Counted from the stretch's first letter, positions 16,045 through 25,684 are shown. The stretch: DNA of 64,000 nt from Sporomusa ovata DSM 2662 (GCF_000445445.1 NZ_ASXP01000006.1:186001-250000), one strand, 5' to 3'. A program made the numbers and translations. The notes: generated from the sequence alone by a model not told the origin.

Positions 16045-16698
16045 TTATTTCCGGCGTTTTTTCAGTTCCTCAAACAGCTCACTTGGCGTAATATTGTGGT
16101 TGGCTAAGAGTACCAGGCAGTGATACCAAAGATCAGCCATTTCATACAAAATCTCAGCTTTGTCATTATTCTTCGAGGCGATAATGGTTTCGGCGGCCTC
16201 TTCACCAACTTTTTTCAAAATCTTATCCTGTCCTTTTTCAAACAGGTAATTGGTATAAGACCCCTCTTTAGGGTTAACCTTGCGGTCATTTATGACATTG
16301 TAAAGCTCATATAATACGCCAGCCAGCGGCTCTTTATATACTTTATCCGGATCAAACAGTTTTGCCGCCTGCCCGGCAACAGCATCCAGTCTGCGGCTAA
16401 AGCAGGAGAATGTTCCTTCATGACAAGCTGCGCCGGTTTGACTTACTTTAACTAAAATAGTGTCTGCGTCACAGTCATAATACATTTCTTTAACAGTCTG
16501 TACATGACCGGAGGTTTCGCCTTTCTGCCAAAGCGCACGGCGGCTGCGGCTATAAAACCAGGTTACACCGCTTTCCAGTGTTTTGTTCAATGCTTCGGCA
16601 TTCATGTAGGCGAGCATCAACACCGTTCCGGTAACTTCATCCTGAATAATCGCCGGCACCAGGCCGTTAGCATCATATTTTATGGTATCTATATTCAT
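16045..16698 (-). CDS. hisIE: Bifunctional phosphoribosyl-AMP cyclohydrolase / phosphoribosyl-ATP diphosphatase
   Basis: The 217-residue protein fuses two domains. Residues 1-110 are the cyclohydrolase (VLMLAYMNAEAL, TWFYSRSRRALWQKGETSGH, DCDADTILV, C-x-E-G-x-x-SCF). Residues 120-217 are the diphosphatase, a MazG-like all-alpha domain (KKVGEEAAETIIASKN, LLYEMADLWYH-type motif). They perform steps 3 and 2 of histidine synthesis. It overlaps hisF by 4 bp and is the last gene of the operon. Confidence 0.95.
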   Translation of the reverse strand: MNIDTIKYDANGLVPAIIQDEVTGTVLMLAYMNAEALNKTLESGVTWFYSRSRRALWQKGETSGHVQTVKEMYYDCDADTILVKVSQTGAACHEGTFSCFSRRLDAVAGQAAKLFDPDKVYKEPLAGVLYELYNVINDRKVNPKEGSYTNYLFEKGQDKILKKVGEEAAETIIASKNNDKAEILYEMADLWYHCLVLLANHNITPSELFEELKKRRK

Positions 16699-17453
16699 AA
16701 TCTCATTTCTACCCCCCGTGATCTAAGATATTCTTTAACCTGCCCGACAGTAAATTGACCATAATGGAACACCGACGCTGCCAGTACTGCATCAGCCTTC
16801 CCGGCTGTTAATACGTCATAAAAATGTTCCATCTCGCCTGCACCACCTGACGCAATAACCGGTACATTGACAGCCTCAGATACTGCCTTAGTAAGGAGAA
16901 TATCATAACCATCTTTGGTGCCGTCTTTATCCATACTTGTCAGGAGAATTTCTCCGGCTCCCAGCTCAGTGGCCCGCTTGACCCATTCTAACACATCAAT
17001 GCCTGTCGGCGTCCGACCGCCATTAACATATACTTCCCAGGTACCCTGTCCGGACTTGCGGGCATCGACGGCCAGCACAATACACTGGCGGCCAAAACGT
17101 TTAGCACCTTCGGCCAAGAGTTCAGGATTTTTGACGGCGGCCGTATTAAGGGAAACCTTATCGGCCCCAGCTTTAAGCATTGTCCTGATATCTTCTACCG
17201 TACGGATACCACCACCCACAGTAAAAGGAATAAATACTTCAGCAGCTACCTGCTGCACTACGTCTACTATGGTCTTACGCTTATCAGAAGAAGCTGTGAT
17301 ATCTAAGAAAACCAGTTCATCAGCTAGTTTACCATCATATACCTTGGCTAGTTCCACCGGGTCGCCAGCATCCCGTAAACCAACGAAATTTGTACCTTTT
17401 ACCACCCGTCCGTCTTTGACATCCAGACAGGGAATAATCCGTTTGGTATACAT
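16695..17453 (-). CDS. hisF: Imidazole glycerol phosphate synthase, cyclase subunit
   Basis: This 252-residue TIM barrel opens RIIPCLDVKDGRVVKGTNF and contains FTVGGGIRTVEDI and VIASGGAGEMEHF, the phosphate-binding loops. The catalytic aspartates are the D of PCLDVKDG and the D of TSMDKDGTKDG. It uses ammonia from HisH to close the imidazole ring. It overlaps hisA by one base and hisIE by four, as expected of a tightly coupled operon. Confidence 0.97.
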   Translation of the reverse strand: MYTKRIIPCLDVKDGRVVKGTNFVGLRDAGDPVELAKVYDGKLADELVFLDITASSDKRKTIVDVVQQVAAEVFIPFTVGGGIRTVEDIRTMLKAGADKVSLNTAAVKNPELLAEGAKRFGRQCIVLAVDARKSGQGTWEVYVNGGRTPTGIDVLEWVKRATELGAGEILLTSMDKDGTKDGYDILLTKAVSEAVNVPVIASGGAGEMEHFYDVLTAGKADAVLAASVFHYGQFTVGQVKEYLRSRGVEMRL

Positions 17454-18190
17454 TAAGCTACGCCCTCCTTGGCCAGACGAATAGCGGCTGCTACATCAAC
17501 AGCACCAGTGTAGATGGCTTTGCCGACAATAACACCCTCAATACCGCCCTCAGAATTAGCTGCTTTAAGGGCCGTAATATCATCAATACTTTTCACTCCG
17601 CCAGAGGCAATAACCGGAATACCGGCGGCCTTAGCCAGCGAGGCGGTTGCCGCCACATTAACCCCCTGCAGCGTGCCATCCCGCGATATGTCAGTGTAAA
17701 TGATGCGAGCCACACCAGCATCAGCCATCTTCCTGGCTAGTTCCTCTGCGCCCACACCGCCAGATACTTCCCAGCCATCTACAGCCGCCTGACCATCGCG
17801 TGCGTCAATACCCACAACAATCTGACTGCCAAACTGGCGGCAGGCCTCCCGTACCAGTTCGGGGCTGCGGACAGCAACAGAACCTAGAATTACCCGGCTA
17901 ACACCGGCTTTAAGCACTTGTTCTATATTGGCAAGTGTACGAATACCGCCGCCTAGTTGTACCGGAATATTCACGGTCGCTACGATAGTGCTGACTACTT
18001 CAAGATTAACCGATTTGCCGGCTAATGCGCCGTCCAAGTCAACGACATGGAGGTACTCAGCCCCGGCAGCCGCCCACTTGCGGGCCATATCAGCAGGATT
18101 ATCGGCAAACACTGTTTCCTTATCAAAACGTCCTTCGATTAGGCGAACGCAGCGTCCACCGCGAATATCAATCGCTGGGAAAACAATCAT
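17453..18190 (-). CDS. hisA: ProFAR isomerase
   Basis: This 245-residue TIM barrel starts VFPAIDIRGGRCVRLIEG and has the VQLGGGIRTL and VIASGGVKSIDD phosphate-binding loops shared with HisF. The catalytic D is in AIDIRGG and the second acid in YTDISRDGTL. It opens the ribose ring in the fourth step of histidine synthesis. It starts 4 bp after hisH ends. Confidence 0.96.
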   Translation of the reverse strand: MIVFPAIDIRGGRCVRLIEGRFDKETVFADNPADMARKWAAAGAEYLHVVDLDGALAGKSVNLEVVSTIVATVNIPVQLGGGIRTLANIEQVLKAGVSRVILGSVAVRSPELVREACRQFGSQIVVGIDARDGQAAVDGWEVSGGVGAEELARKMADAGVARIIYTDISRDGTLQGVNVAATASLAKAAGIPVIASGGVKSIDDITALKAANSEGGIEGVIVGKAIYTGAVDVAAAIRLAKEGVA

Positions 18191-18194
18191 AATC

Positions 18195-18827
18195 TCAACT
18201 CCTTAAAAAGTTGGCCAAAATAGCCAACCCTGTTGCACTTGATTTCTCGGGATGGAACTGCACAGCCTGCACATTACCACAGCCGACAGCAGCTGTAATA
18301 GCGCTGCCATACTCAGCCACAGCGGTAACAATTTCCTGCTTCTCCGGCACAGCATGATAGCTATGAACGAAATAGACATATGGATTTGCCGGCAGTCCGG
18401 CAAATAACGGACTTGGTGTCTTAAATGCCAGGCTGTTCCAGCCCATATGGGGAATCTTAAGCACAGGAGCAATAATTTTTTGTACCATTCCTGGCAAAAT
18501 TCCTAGTCCTGGCACACCAGGGTCTTCTTCGCTGCCATCAAACAACAATTGCAGTCCCAGGCAAATGCCAAGAAAAGGTGTGCCCCGCCCAGCCACGTCT
18601 TTAATAGTAGCAACAAGGCCATAGCTGCTCAAATTAGTCATACAATCACCAAAGGCCCCGACCCCGGGCAGTACTACCTTGGCGGCACTACTGATGACTG
18701 CCGGATCACTGGTAACAACAATAGTATATTGACCATCATTTTCGGCGTTTAACTTGGCTAAGGCCTTGGACACACTGTGCAGGTTGCCCATACCATAATC
18801 AATAATTGCTAAGGTTTTAAGCGCCAT
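18195..18827 (-). CDS. hisH: Imidazole glycerol phosphate synthase, glutaminase subunit
   Basis: This 210-residue class I glutamine amidotransferase has the nucleophile C89 in GICLGLQLLF and the H-x-E pair near the C-terminus in QFHPEKSS. It delivers ammonia to HisF. I use the ATG at 18827, with AAAGGAGG six bases upstream, not the GTG one codon earlier. A 36-bp gap separates it from hisB. Confidence 0.96.
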   Translation of the reverse strand: MALKTLAIIDYGMGNLHSVSKALAKLNAENDGQYTIVVTSDPAVISSAAKVVLPGVGAFGDCMTNLSSYGLVATIKDVAGRGTPFLGICLGLQLLFDGSEEDPGVPGLGILPGMVQKIIAPVLKIPHMGWNSLAFKTPSPLFAGLPANPYVYFVHSYHAVPEKQEIVTAVAEYGSAITAAVGCGNVQAVQFHPEKSSATGLAILANFLRS

Positions 18828-18866
18828 CACTGCGCCTCCTTTGTTCTAATGACCCTCTTATTTCCC

Positions 18867-19454
18867 CTATAACATTCCTTTTGTTGACATTACACCATTA
18901 ATCCTGTCATCGTGGCGCGTAGCTTCATCCAGTGCCCGGCCCAACGCCTTGAAGATAGCTTCAATACTATGATGGGTATTCTTGCCTGACAAGAGCTTCA
19001 CATGCAACGTAAGTCCGGCGTGAACACTGAGAGCCCGCAAAAATTCTTCCGTTAACTCACTGTCAAACTGACCCACTTGTTCATTGGGCAAAGTCGCATC
19101 AAAAACCAGAAAAGGTCTGCCGCTAATATCAAGTGACACCATGGCCAGTGCTTCATCCATAGGTACAAAGGCTGTACCATAACGCTTTATTCCCGCTTTG
19201 TCACCCAAAGCCTGGGCCAAGGCCTGTCCCAGAACAATGCCGGTATCCTCCACGGTGTGATGTCCGTCCACATATATATCGCCCTTTGCTGCCACCGTCA
19301 AATCAAATAGTCCGTGTTTGCTGAATAAAATCAGCATATGGTCAAAAAAGCCAATACCTGTGGCAATTTTCGACTGACCGCAGCCGTCAAGATTCAATGA
19401 TATTTCTATGGCTGTCTCCCCGGTGACTCGTTCCAGGCTGGCAGTACGGCTCAT
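18867..19454 (-). CDS. hisB: Imidazoleglycerol-phosphate dehydratase
   Basis: The 195-residue single-function dehydratase has two copies of the metal-binding pattern, around FFDHMLILFSKHG with DGHHTVEDTG, and VHAGLTLHVKLLSGKNTHHSIEA. It lacks the phosphatase domain found in enterobacterial HisB. Its start overlaps the end of hisC by 4 bp. Confidence 0.96.
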   Translation of the reverse strand: MSRTASLERVTGETAIEISLNLDGCGQSKIATGIGFFDHMLILFSKHGLFDLTVAAKGDIYVDGHHTVEDTGIVLGQALAQALGDKAGIKRYGTAFVPMDEALAMVSLDISGRPFLVFDATLPNEQVGQFDSELTEEFLRALSVHAGLTLHVKLLSGKNTHHSIEAIFKALGRALDEATRHDDRINGVMSTKGML

Positions 19455-20494
19455 GCAGTAACCGCCTCCAATACAGCCTTGTTTTCGTCCGGTGTTCCGA
19501 TACCAATCCGGATACAGTTAGTAAGTCCTGGTGCGGTGCTAAAATCGCGAATACCAATGCCCCGGGTACTCAGACGCGCAACCATTGCTGATATAGTATC
19601 ACTCTTTACTAGCAGGAAATTAGTTTGTGACGGATATACCGTTACACCGGCGATAGCACCAAGCGCTGCTGTCATACGCTCCCGTTCACGGCTATTTGCA
19701 GCCAGGCTGGCTGCAAACTCCTGACGCAGGTTGTATACGATCTCGGCTGTTGCCAAGGTTAAGGCATTTACACTGTAAGGTAACAATACTTTACCGATAG
19801 TTTGTGTAATATCTTCACCGGCTAAAAGATAACCCACCCGGGCAGCTGCCAGGCCATAGGCTTTGGAAAAGGTACGAGCAATGGCGAGATTCGGATATTT
19901 GCCCAACAAATTTACCGATGATTTTCCGTAAAATTCATGATAAGCTTCATCAACAACCACCAGACTCTTGGTATTGGCAACAATATATTCAATCTGCGCC
20001 GGCGGCAATACCACGCCTGTTGGATTGTTGGGATTACATAGCAAGATCACGCTGGCTGCTGCCTCCTTTGCTGCTGCCAGCAGTTTATCAGCATCAAGGG
20101 TGTAATCGGCATTGAGTGCAACTGGTACAGGTTGGCTGTCTGCCAGCTTAGCATATATGCCATACATAGAAAACGAGGGGCTGGGATACACAATACTGCG
20201 GCCAGCACCGCCAAAGGCATAGCACAGCGCCTCCAAAATCTCACTGGAGCCATTGCCGATAAGCACATTAGCCGCTGTTAAGCCAAAACCAGCAGCAATA
20301 GTTGTTTTTAAGGACTGGGCGCTGATTTCAGGATAGCGATTAAATGGTAATTCTGCCAGTTTTTCAAGGATCTTGGTTTTAATAGCCTGTGGCATATCAT
20401 TCGGATTCTCATTGGCATCAAGTCTGATAGGCCACTGAATTTCTTCCACTGAATATGGTTTTAAAGTTTCTAACCCACTACGGGGTACAAACAT
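19451..20494 (-). CDS. hisC: Histidinol-phosphate aminotransferase
   Basis: This 347-residue fold-type I PLP enzyme shows LDANENPND, NGSSEILEAL, the NPNNPTG motif, VVDEAYHEF, and the PLP lysine in ARTFSKAYGLAAARVGY. It converts imidazole acetol phosphate and glutamate to histidinol phosphate. It starts 2 bp after hisD ends. Confidence 0.96.
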   Translation of the reverse strand: MFVPRSGLETLKPYSVEEIQWPIRLDANENPNDMPQAIKTKILEKLAELPFNRYPEISAQSLKTTIAAGFGLTAANVLIGNGSSEILEALCYAFGGAGRSIVYPSPSFSMYGIYAKLADSQPVPVALNADYTLDADKLLAAAKEAAASVILLCNPNNPTGVVLPPAQIEYIVANTKSLVVVDEAYHEFYGKSSVNLLGKYPNLAIARTFSKAYGLAAARVGYLLAGEDITQTIGKVLLPYSVNALTLATAEIVYNLRQEFAASLAANSRERERMTAALGAIAGVTVYPSQTNFLLVKSDTISAMVARLSTRGIGIRDFSTAPGLTNCIRIGIGTPDENKAVLEAVTA

Positions 20495-20495
20495 C

Positions 20496-21836
20496 CTAAT
20501 TCCCCCTCAATCTTACAGCATTAGCGTGTGCCGTCAGCCCTTCGGCTTCCGCCAGCTTGATGATCTGGTTGCTGACAGCTGCCAGGGCTTCCTGGGTATA
20601 GGCAATAATACTGGTTTTTTTCATAAAGGTTTCCACATTGAGCACTGAATAAAAACGAGCTGTACCGCCAGTCGGCAATACATGGTTGGGTCCGGCAAAA
20701 TAATCGCCAAGCGGCTCTGGTGAATAGTGTCCCATAAAGATAGCACCTGCATGGCGTATATACGGCAGCAATTTGAACGGTTCAGCTGTTAGTAATTCCA
20801 AATGCTCTGGAGCTGAAATATTAGCCAATTCAACAGCCTCTGCTATATCTTTGGTAATAATAATCAAGCCATTATCGTCAATCGATTGGGCGGCAATATC
20901 CTTACGCGCTAATGCAGCCAATTGACTATCTACTTCTTTAGATACTTTTATTGACAATTCAGTACTGTCGGTAATCAAAATACTTGAGGCTAATACATCA
21001 TGTTCAGCCTGACTCAGCATATCTGCTGCCACATATTTGGGGTCAGCCGTGCTGTCGGCCACAATAAGAATTTCGCTAGGTCCAGCCAGCATATCAATAT
21101 CGACATGACCATAGACGGCCTTTTTGGCTAGCGTAACAAAAATATTACCAGGGCCGGTAATTTTATCTACTTTAGGAATGGTTTCAGTGCCAAATGCCAG
21201 AGCAGCCACTGCCTGCGCGCCGCCAACCTTGAAGATTCTTGTGACTCCCGCCAGCTTTGCCGCCGCCAGGACATAAGGGTTCACATTTCCCTCCCGGCTA
21301 GGCGGTACAACCATAATAATCTCTTTTACCCCGGCCACTGCCGCCGGTACAGCATTCATAATCACTGATGACGGATAGGCTGCTGTACCGCCAGGAACAT
21401 AAATGCCTACCCGGTCAAGCGGCGTACATTTCTGTCCCAGAATCGCACCCTGTTCCCGTTCAGTAAACCAGGACTTAGGCAGTTGCTCGACATGAAACCG
21501 CCTGACATTAGCCACCGCCGCTTCCAGTGCATCAAGTACTTCCTTATCAGCTCCGGCAATTGCGCTTTCAATCTCAGCCAGGGTTACTTCCAGCATAGCG
21601 TCTGTAAGTTCAGCACCATCAATTAACTTCGTATATTTTCGTACCGCTTCATTGCCCTGACGCCGGACATCTTCAACAATACGTTCCACAACCTGCTGGG
21701 CTGACAGGTCTTCACCAAATGTTTCCTTTACTTTGGAACGTCCGCCAGTTCCTAATATCACCTTATCAAAGGCTGGTTTTTCCAGTAATTCAATCATTTC
21801 TTCTTTGCTTAAAAAACTGCTGTGAATCCTTTTCAT
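20496..21836 (-). CDS. hisD: Histidinol dehydrogenase
   Basis: The 446-residue zinc enzyme oxidises histidinol to histidine with two NAD. Visible marks are LDRVGIYVPGGTAAYPSSV, VGGAQAVAALAFGT, ITGPGN, AGPSEILIVAD, the zinc ligand stretch QAEHD, ISAPEHLEL and the C-terminal GDYFAGPNHVLPTGGTARF. Its start overlaps the hisG stop in an ATGA arrangement. Confidence 0.97.
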   Translation of the reverse strand: MKRIHSSFLSKEEMIELLEKPAFDKVILGTGGRSKVKETFGEDLSAQQVVERIVEDVRRQGNEAVRKYTKLIDGAELTDAMLEVTLAEIESAIAGADKEVLDALEAAVANVRRFHVEQLPKSWFTEREQGAILGQKCTPLDRVGIYVPGGTAAYPSSVIMNAVPAAVAGVKEIIMVVPPSREGNVNPYVLAAAKLAGVTRIFKVGGAQAVAALAFGTETIPKVDKITGPGNIFVTLAKKAVYGHVDIDMLAGPSEILIVADSTADPKYVAADMLSQAEHDVLASSILITDSTELSIKVSKEVDSQLAALARKDIAAQSIDDNGLIIITKDIAEAVELANISAPEHLELLTAEPFKLLPYIRHAGAIFMGHYSPEPLGDYFAGPNHVLPTGGTARFYSVLNVETFMKKTSIIAYTQEALAAVSNQIIKLAEAEGLTAHANAVRLRGN

Positions 21837-22498
21837 GCTTTGCCCTCACTTTCAATTAGTGCCTTTAATCCTTCAACCATCTTATTTATCCGGTCAAATT
21901 TCATTTTAAAGCTTACCCGGTTAGCAATAAAGCGGGCGGTTGCCGGATGAATTTGCGCAATTTCCACAAGGTTATTCTCCTTGAGAGTACGACCAGTTTC
22001 CACTATGTCAACAATGATCTCCGCCAGTCCCACCATGGGCGCAAGTTCAATAGAACCATTAAGCTTAATAATCTCCATTTGAATACCAACACTATGAAAA
22101 AAACTTTCAGCAACCCGGGGATACTTTGTAGCTACCCGCATATGCGCATAGTCGCTTAGTTTTTCTTGTTTCAGTGCCTGAGGCACGGCTACCATCATCC
22201 GACAGAAGCCGAATTTTAAATCAAGCAACTCATATACATCCTTGTTGCCTTCTAAAAGTACGTCTTTGCCAATTATCCCGATATCAGCCGCACCATATTC
22301 TACATAGGTAGGTAAATCAGCTGTCTTAGTAATAATAAAACGGATTTTTTCCGTCTCATTGGCAATAACCAGTTTGCGCGAGTTTTCGCTAAGCCCTTCA
22401 GCCGTATAGCCTATTTTGTCCAGCAGGCTTACCGAGTGATCAAAAAGTTTGCCTTTAGGCAAGGCTATTGTTAAATAATCCATATCATTTGAGGTCAT
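21833..22498 (-). CDS. hisG: ATP phosphoribosyltransferase, short form
   Basis: This 221-residue catalytic subunit lacks the C-terminal regulatory domain of long HisG, so it should need HisZ, whose gene lies 1.7 kb away on the same strand. Family marks are LTIALPKGKLFD, YGAADIGIIGKDVL, and the PRPP-binding loop EIIVDIVETGRTLKENNL. It makes the first committed step of histidine synthesis. AGGAGGAGG lies just ahead of the ATG. It is the first gene of the eight-gene his operon. Confidence 0.96.
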   Translation of the reverse strand: MTSNDMDYLTIALPKGKLFDHSVSLLDKIGYTAEGLSENSRKLVIANETEKIRFIITKTADLPTYVEYGAADIGIIGKDVLLEGNKDVYELLDLKFGFCRMMVAVPQALKQEKLSDYAHMRVATKYPRVAESFFHSVGIQMEIIKLNGSIELAPMVGLAEIIVDIVETGRTLKENNLVEIAQIHPATARFIANRVSFKMKFDRINKMVEGLKALIESEGKA

Positions 22499-22548
22499 GG
22501 CCTCCTCCTATTTCTCTCTTTAGTTAATTAAAGAATTAACATGATAAT

Positions 22549-22577
22549 ATATTAACATTGTATATTGTTAACGTCAA
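22549..22577 (-). promoter_or_regulatory. his operon promoter with dyad operator in the spacer
   Basis: On the minus strand TTGACG (22572-22577), a 17-bp spacer and TAATAT (22549-22554) form the promoter. The spacer is filled by the dyad at 22552-22571, with TTAACA and TGTTAA arms. A repressor bound there would block RNA polymerase. The TrpR-like protein encoded at 25.4 kb is the obvious candidate; the inner ATTGTATATT also occurs at 25712-25721 ahead of that gene. Confidence 0.6.
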
Positions 22578-22710
22578 TATGCCAATTTGAATTTTCCTTT
22601 GCAAAAACTGTTTCTACAAGATTACCAGCTTTTTCGTTTTAAGTAGGAAAACCAGCTGTATATGTAGAAGTATTTGGCAAGATAATAACCTTATATAAGG
22701 AGGGTTCACT

Positions 22711-23667
22711 ATGGCTGTTCTTAATATTGTTGTGCTCAACCCACTGGCCGACCGGCATAAAGAAGTCATTAAGGCTGCTGAGCCTAATGTAAATATAATT
22801 GTAAGTGATGAAAAAACCGTCCTCGAACATATGCCGGAGTGTCATATCCTAGTAACCTGGGGCTGGGCTGAAGCCCAGCATTTGTATCAGGCTGCCCCTC
22901 ACTTAGAATGGATTCATGCATTAAGTGCCGGAGTTGAGAAACTGCTGTTTCCAGAAATTCAGACCGCTGACACCCTGCTCACGAATTCCAAGGGCATCCA
23001 TAGTATTCCTGTCTCTGAACATCTCTTAGCTATGATGCTGGCTTTTAGCCGGGGACTTACCTTAAGCATTCGTCAGCAAAATGCAAAAACATGGGAGAGA
23101 GTGCCAACAGACGAATTACACGAACATATCCTTGCCATCATCGGCCTTGGTGCTATTGGACGAGAGATTGCCAAAAAGGCCAAGGCGTTAGGCATGACAG
23201 TCCTTGCCAGTAAACAGGAAATGACTACTGAATTGTTTGTAGATAAGCTGTATCTGCCAGATAGTGATAGTCTTCAGGAAATGCTGGCTCAGGCCGACTA
23301 TGCCGTTGTTGCTTTACCGCTGACGGAAAACACCAAAAATCTGATTGGGCTGAAGCAGTTTACTATTATGAAGCCTTCAGCCTATTTCTTCAACATTGCC
23401 AGAGGCGGGATTGTGAATGAGGCCGATTTGGTCACAGCCTTAGAACAAAAATTAATTCGCGGCGCCGGCCTGGACGTGTTTACGCATGAACCCCTGCCGG
23501 AATCCAGTCCGCTGTGGACTATGCCTAATGTTATTATCACACCCCATGTTGCCGCACTATCACCGGCTTACCTTGACCGGGCCATCAAGTTATTTGCTGA
23601 TAATCTTACCCGGTTTATCCAGGGCCGGGATATGATAAACCTTGTTGATAAAGGTAAAGGCTATTAG
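22711..23667 (+). CDS. D-2-hydroxyacid dehydrogenase family protein
   Basis: The 318-residue protein has the two-domain D-2-hydroxyacid dehydrogenase fold. The NAD-binding loop is IIGLGAIGREIAKKAKALGM. The catalytic Arg is in NIARGGIVNE, the Glu in HEPLPESSP, and the His in ITPHVAALSP. Substrate cannot be set; glyoxylate, hydroxypyruvate and related acids are all possible. It sits on the opposite strand between hisG and the hisZ group, with its 3' end overlapping the HD protein gene by 4 bp. GGAGG precedes the ATG. Confidence 0.9.
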   Translation: MAVLNIVVLNPLADRHKEVIKAAEPNVNIIVSDEKTVLEHMPECHILVTWGWAEAQHLYQAAPHLEWIHALSAGVEKLLFPEIQTADTLLTNSKGIHSIPVSEHLLAMMLAFSRGLTLSIRQQNAKTWERVPTDELHEHILAIIGLGAIGREIAKKAKALGMTVLASKQEMTTELFVDKLYLPDSDSLQEMLAQADYAVVALPLTENTKNLIGLKQFTIMKPSAYFFNIARGGIVNEADLVTALEQKLIRGAGLDVFTHEPLPESSPLWTMPNVIITPHVAALSPAYLDRAIKLFADNLTRFIQGRDMINLVDKGKGY

Positions 23668-24191
23668 TTTAGGCTGTCGGCCTTTTTAAGCAGCGTAAGC
23701 TCCGGTGGTTCACCAACCGCCGGAGCCTCATGATGTCTTGCAACAAGCATGGTTAGCTCTGGGGACAGACCGGCTGCAGTCAGCATAGCAGCCCCGCGTT
23801 CGGCATGATGATAATAAATATAGACAGCATGACGGAGATTGTCTATTTTGCTGCCCCGCCCCCTTTGTCCCCAGGATTTTGCCCACTGTGGTGCAAATCT
23901 ATCAAAAATAACAGTAATAATTTTATCGGCAGTACTAACATCACCTTTAACCTTGCCGACATCATGTAAAAGCGCACATTGGATAAGTAGTTCCTGATTA
24001 ACAACCGCTTGACCGGCAGCAAGCTTCAGCGCTGTATACGCGACATTCAAAGCATGCCGTTGGTCAGGCAGATTCATTTGCCAAAACAGGGCGGCCTGCG
24101 TTTTATTTAAATATTTATCGATAAAAACCTTATCAACATCGTTAATCCGGGCGGTAAGCGCGGCAACGACCTGCTTAACGCGTTTATTCAA
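23664..24191 (-). CDS. HD-domain phosphohydrolase-like protein
   Basis: The 175-residue protein has the HD metal-site pattern: a histidine in DQRHALNVA, HD in CALLHDVGKVKGD, then YYHHAERGAAML and ARHHE. These residues bind two metals in phosphohydrolases and phosphodiesterases. The gene overlaps the 3' end of hisZ by 8 bp and so is co-transcribed with it. The substrate is unknown. Confidence 0.82.
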   Translation of the reverse strand: MNKRVKQVVAALTARINDVDKVFIDKYLNKTQAALFWQMNLPDQRHALNVAYTALKLAAGQAVVNQELLIQCALLHDVGKVKGDVSTADKIITVIFDRFAPQWAKSWGQRGRGSKIDNLRHAVYIYYHHAERGAAMLTAAGLSPELTMLVARHHEAPAVGEPPELTLLKKADSLN

Positions 24192-25368
24192 TATATATCA
24201 GTTCTTCATAGCCTTGTTCATTAGCCGTCTTTTCAGCTGCCGTCTTTGAACAACCAGCCAGCGCTAATTCTGTTCGACGGCCTGTTTTACGGTATTCTTT
24301 AGCCGCTTCAATGGCCTCAGCCAAATTACCCTCTGCCCAGGCAATATATACGTCTTTACCGCGGACACTAACATCAATCCCCTGACGTTCCAGTGCCAAT
24401 AGCATCCGTTCAATGCCAAGTGCAAAACCAGTGGCCGGATTAGGAACACCAAAAGAAGCCAACATAGTATCATAACGGCCACCACCGCATAGTGGAAAAC
24501 CCAGGCCTGGTGTATAGACCTCAAAGACCATGCCTGTATAATAATCAAAATCGCGAATGATACCCAGATCAAAATTGACATACCGTTCAACGCCATAACC
24601 TGTTAAGAGTTTATGGATATCGGCCAGATTATCCAATGCGGCGCGGCTTTGTTCGTTAGTAACAAGCCGGTAAGCTGCCCTAAGCATATCCTCCCGCCCA
24701 TGTAAGAGCGGAACTTGCTGAAATATCTCCCTGGCTGACTGACTCAGGTCGCTTTGGGCCAAAACCTCACCCAAACCCACCAAATCGCGAGTAACCATAG
24801 TATATTTTACTTTTTGCTGATCCCGTTGAGTTAATCCACTTTCTGCCATAAGACCGTTAATAAATGCAACTTGACCTAAACCGATCTGAAAATTGGTTAA
24901 GCCTGCCTCCAGCATGGCTTCGACCGCCAACGCGATAATCTCGGCATCAGCAGCTGGTCCCGGAGCCCCTAACAGTTCAATCCCAGCCTGGTAAAATTCA
25001 CACTGTCGTCCAGCCTGCGCCTGCTCATGCCGAAATACATTAGTAAGATAAAACAATCTCAGCGGCAGCGGCCTTTCTTTAAATCTTGTCGCAGCTACCC
25101 GTGCAATCGGTGTTGTCATATCAGGGCGCAGTGCTAATGTGCGATTATTCTTGTCAAAAAATTTAAACACATGCTCTTGAATCGCGTTGCCTGTACCCAG
25201 TGTTATTGTTTCCATATATTCAAAAGTTGGCGTTACCACTTCATCATAACCCCAACGGGAAAACAACTCGGCAAGAGCTCCCTCTACAATACGCTTTTGT
25301 TTTGCTTCCCGTGGCAGCAGATCACGTGTTCCATAGGGAATTTGCGGCACATAATTATTTCTGTTCAT
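24184..25368 (-). CDS. hisZ: ATP phosphoribosyltransferase regulatory subunit
   Basis: The 394-residue protein resembles histidyl-tRNA synthetase (GTRDLLPREAKQK, LRPDMTTPIAR, RLFYLTNVFRHEQAQAGR, GRYDTMLASFG), but it follows the HisZ pattern and accompanies a short HisG. It would hold the histidine-binding site of the HisG-HisZ complex. I chose the ATG at 25368 with GGAG eight bases ahead; a GTG lies three codons upstream. It lies 19 bp after the TrpR-like regulator gene. Confidence 0.9.
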   Translation of the reverse strand: MNRNNYVPQIPYGTRDLLPREAKQKRIVEGALAELFSRWGYDEVVTPTFEYMETITLGTGNAIQEHVFKFFDKNNRTLALRPDMTTPIARVAATRFKERPLPLRLFYLTNVFRHEQAQAGRQCEFYQAGIELLGAPGPAADAEIIALAVEAMLEAGLTNFQIGLGQVAFINGLMAESGLTQRDQQKVKYTMVTRDLVGLGEVLAQSDLSQSAREIFQQVPLLHGREDMLRAAYRLVTNEQSRAALDNLADIHKLLTGYGVERYVNFDLGIIRDFDYYTGMVFEVYTPGLGFPLCGGGRYDTMLASFGVPNPATGFALGIERMLLALERQGIDVSVRGKDVYIAWAEGNLAEAIEAAKEYRKTGRRTELALAGCSKTAAEKTANEQGYEELIYIE

Positions 25369-25387
25369 TGTGTACACTCCATTCTAG

Positions 25388-25684
25388 TCAGCAGTTTTCT
25401 ATTTTATCTAATACTGTCTTATAACCATCAGCACCATAATACAGACAGCGCTTAACCCTGCTGATAGTCGCTGTACTGGCACCGGTAGCAGCGACTATAT
25501 CATCATAAATAACGCCTGCCTTTAACAGTCTCGCCACTTCCAGTCGCTGAGCCATAGCTTTAAGTTCGCCAATTGTGCATACGTCTTCAAAAAATTGATA
25601 ACATTCCTCCTCACTGTTTAGCGATAAAATTCCTCTAAACAGCTGATCGGTAAGCCTATCTTTCAATTTAGGATTTGTAGGCAT
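25388..25684 (-). CDS. YerC/TrpR-like transcriptional regulator, probable histidine repressor (HisR)
   Basis: This 98-residue all-helical protein matches the YerC/YecD branch of the TrpR superfamily: LFRGILSLNSEEECYQFFEDVCTIGELKAMAQR followed by a helix-turn-helix with DIVAATGASTATISRVKRC. In Firmicutes such proteins have been linked to histidine biosynthesis genes. Here it is followed by hisZ, and a dyad fills the spacer of the his promoter, so I infer that it represses the his genes. GGGAGG precedes the ATG. Confidence 0.82.
   Translation of the reverse strand: MPTNPKLKDRLTDQLFRGILSLNSEEECYQFFEDVCTIGELKAMAQRLEVARLLKAGVIYDDIVAATGASTATISRVKRCLYYGADGYKTVLDKIENC

Noticed and set aside
24184..25368. 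Calling the hisZ gene a histidyl-tRNA synthetase.
   Set aside because: The protein resembles HisRS, but it sits with his-pathway genes and the short HisG in the same window needs a HisZ partner.
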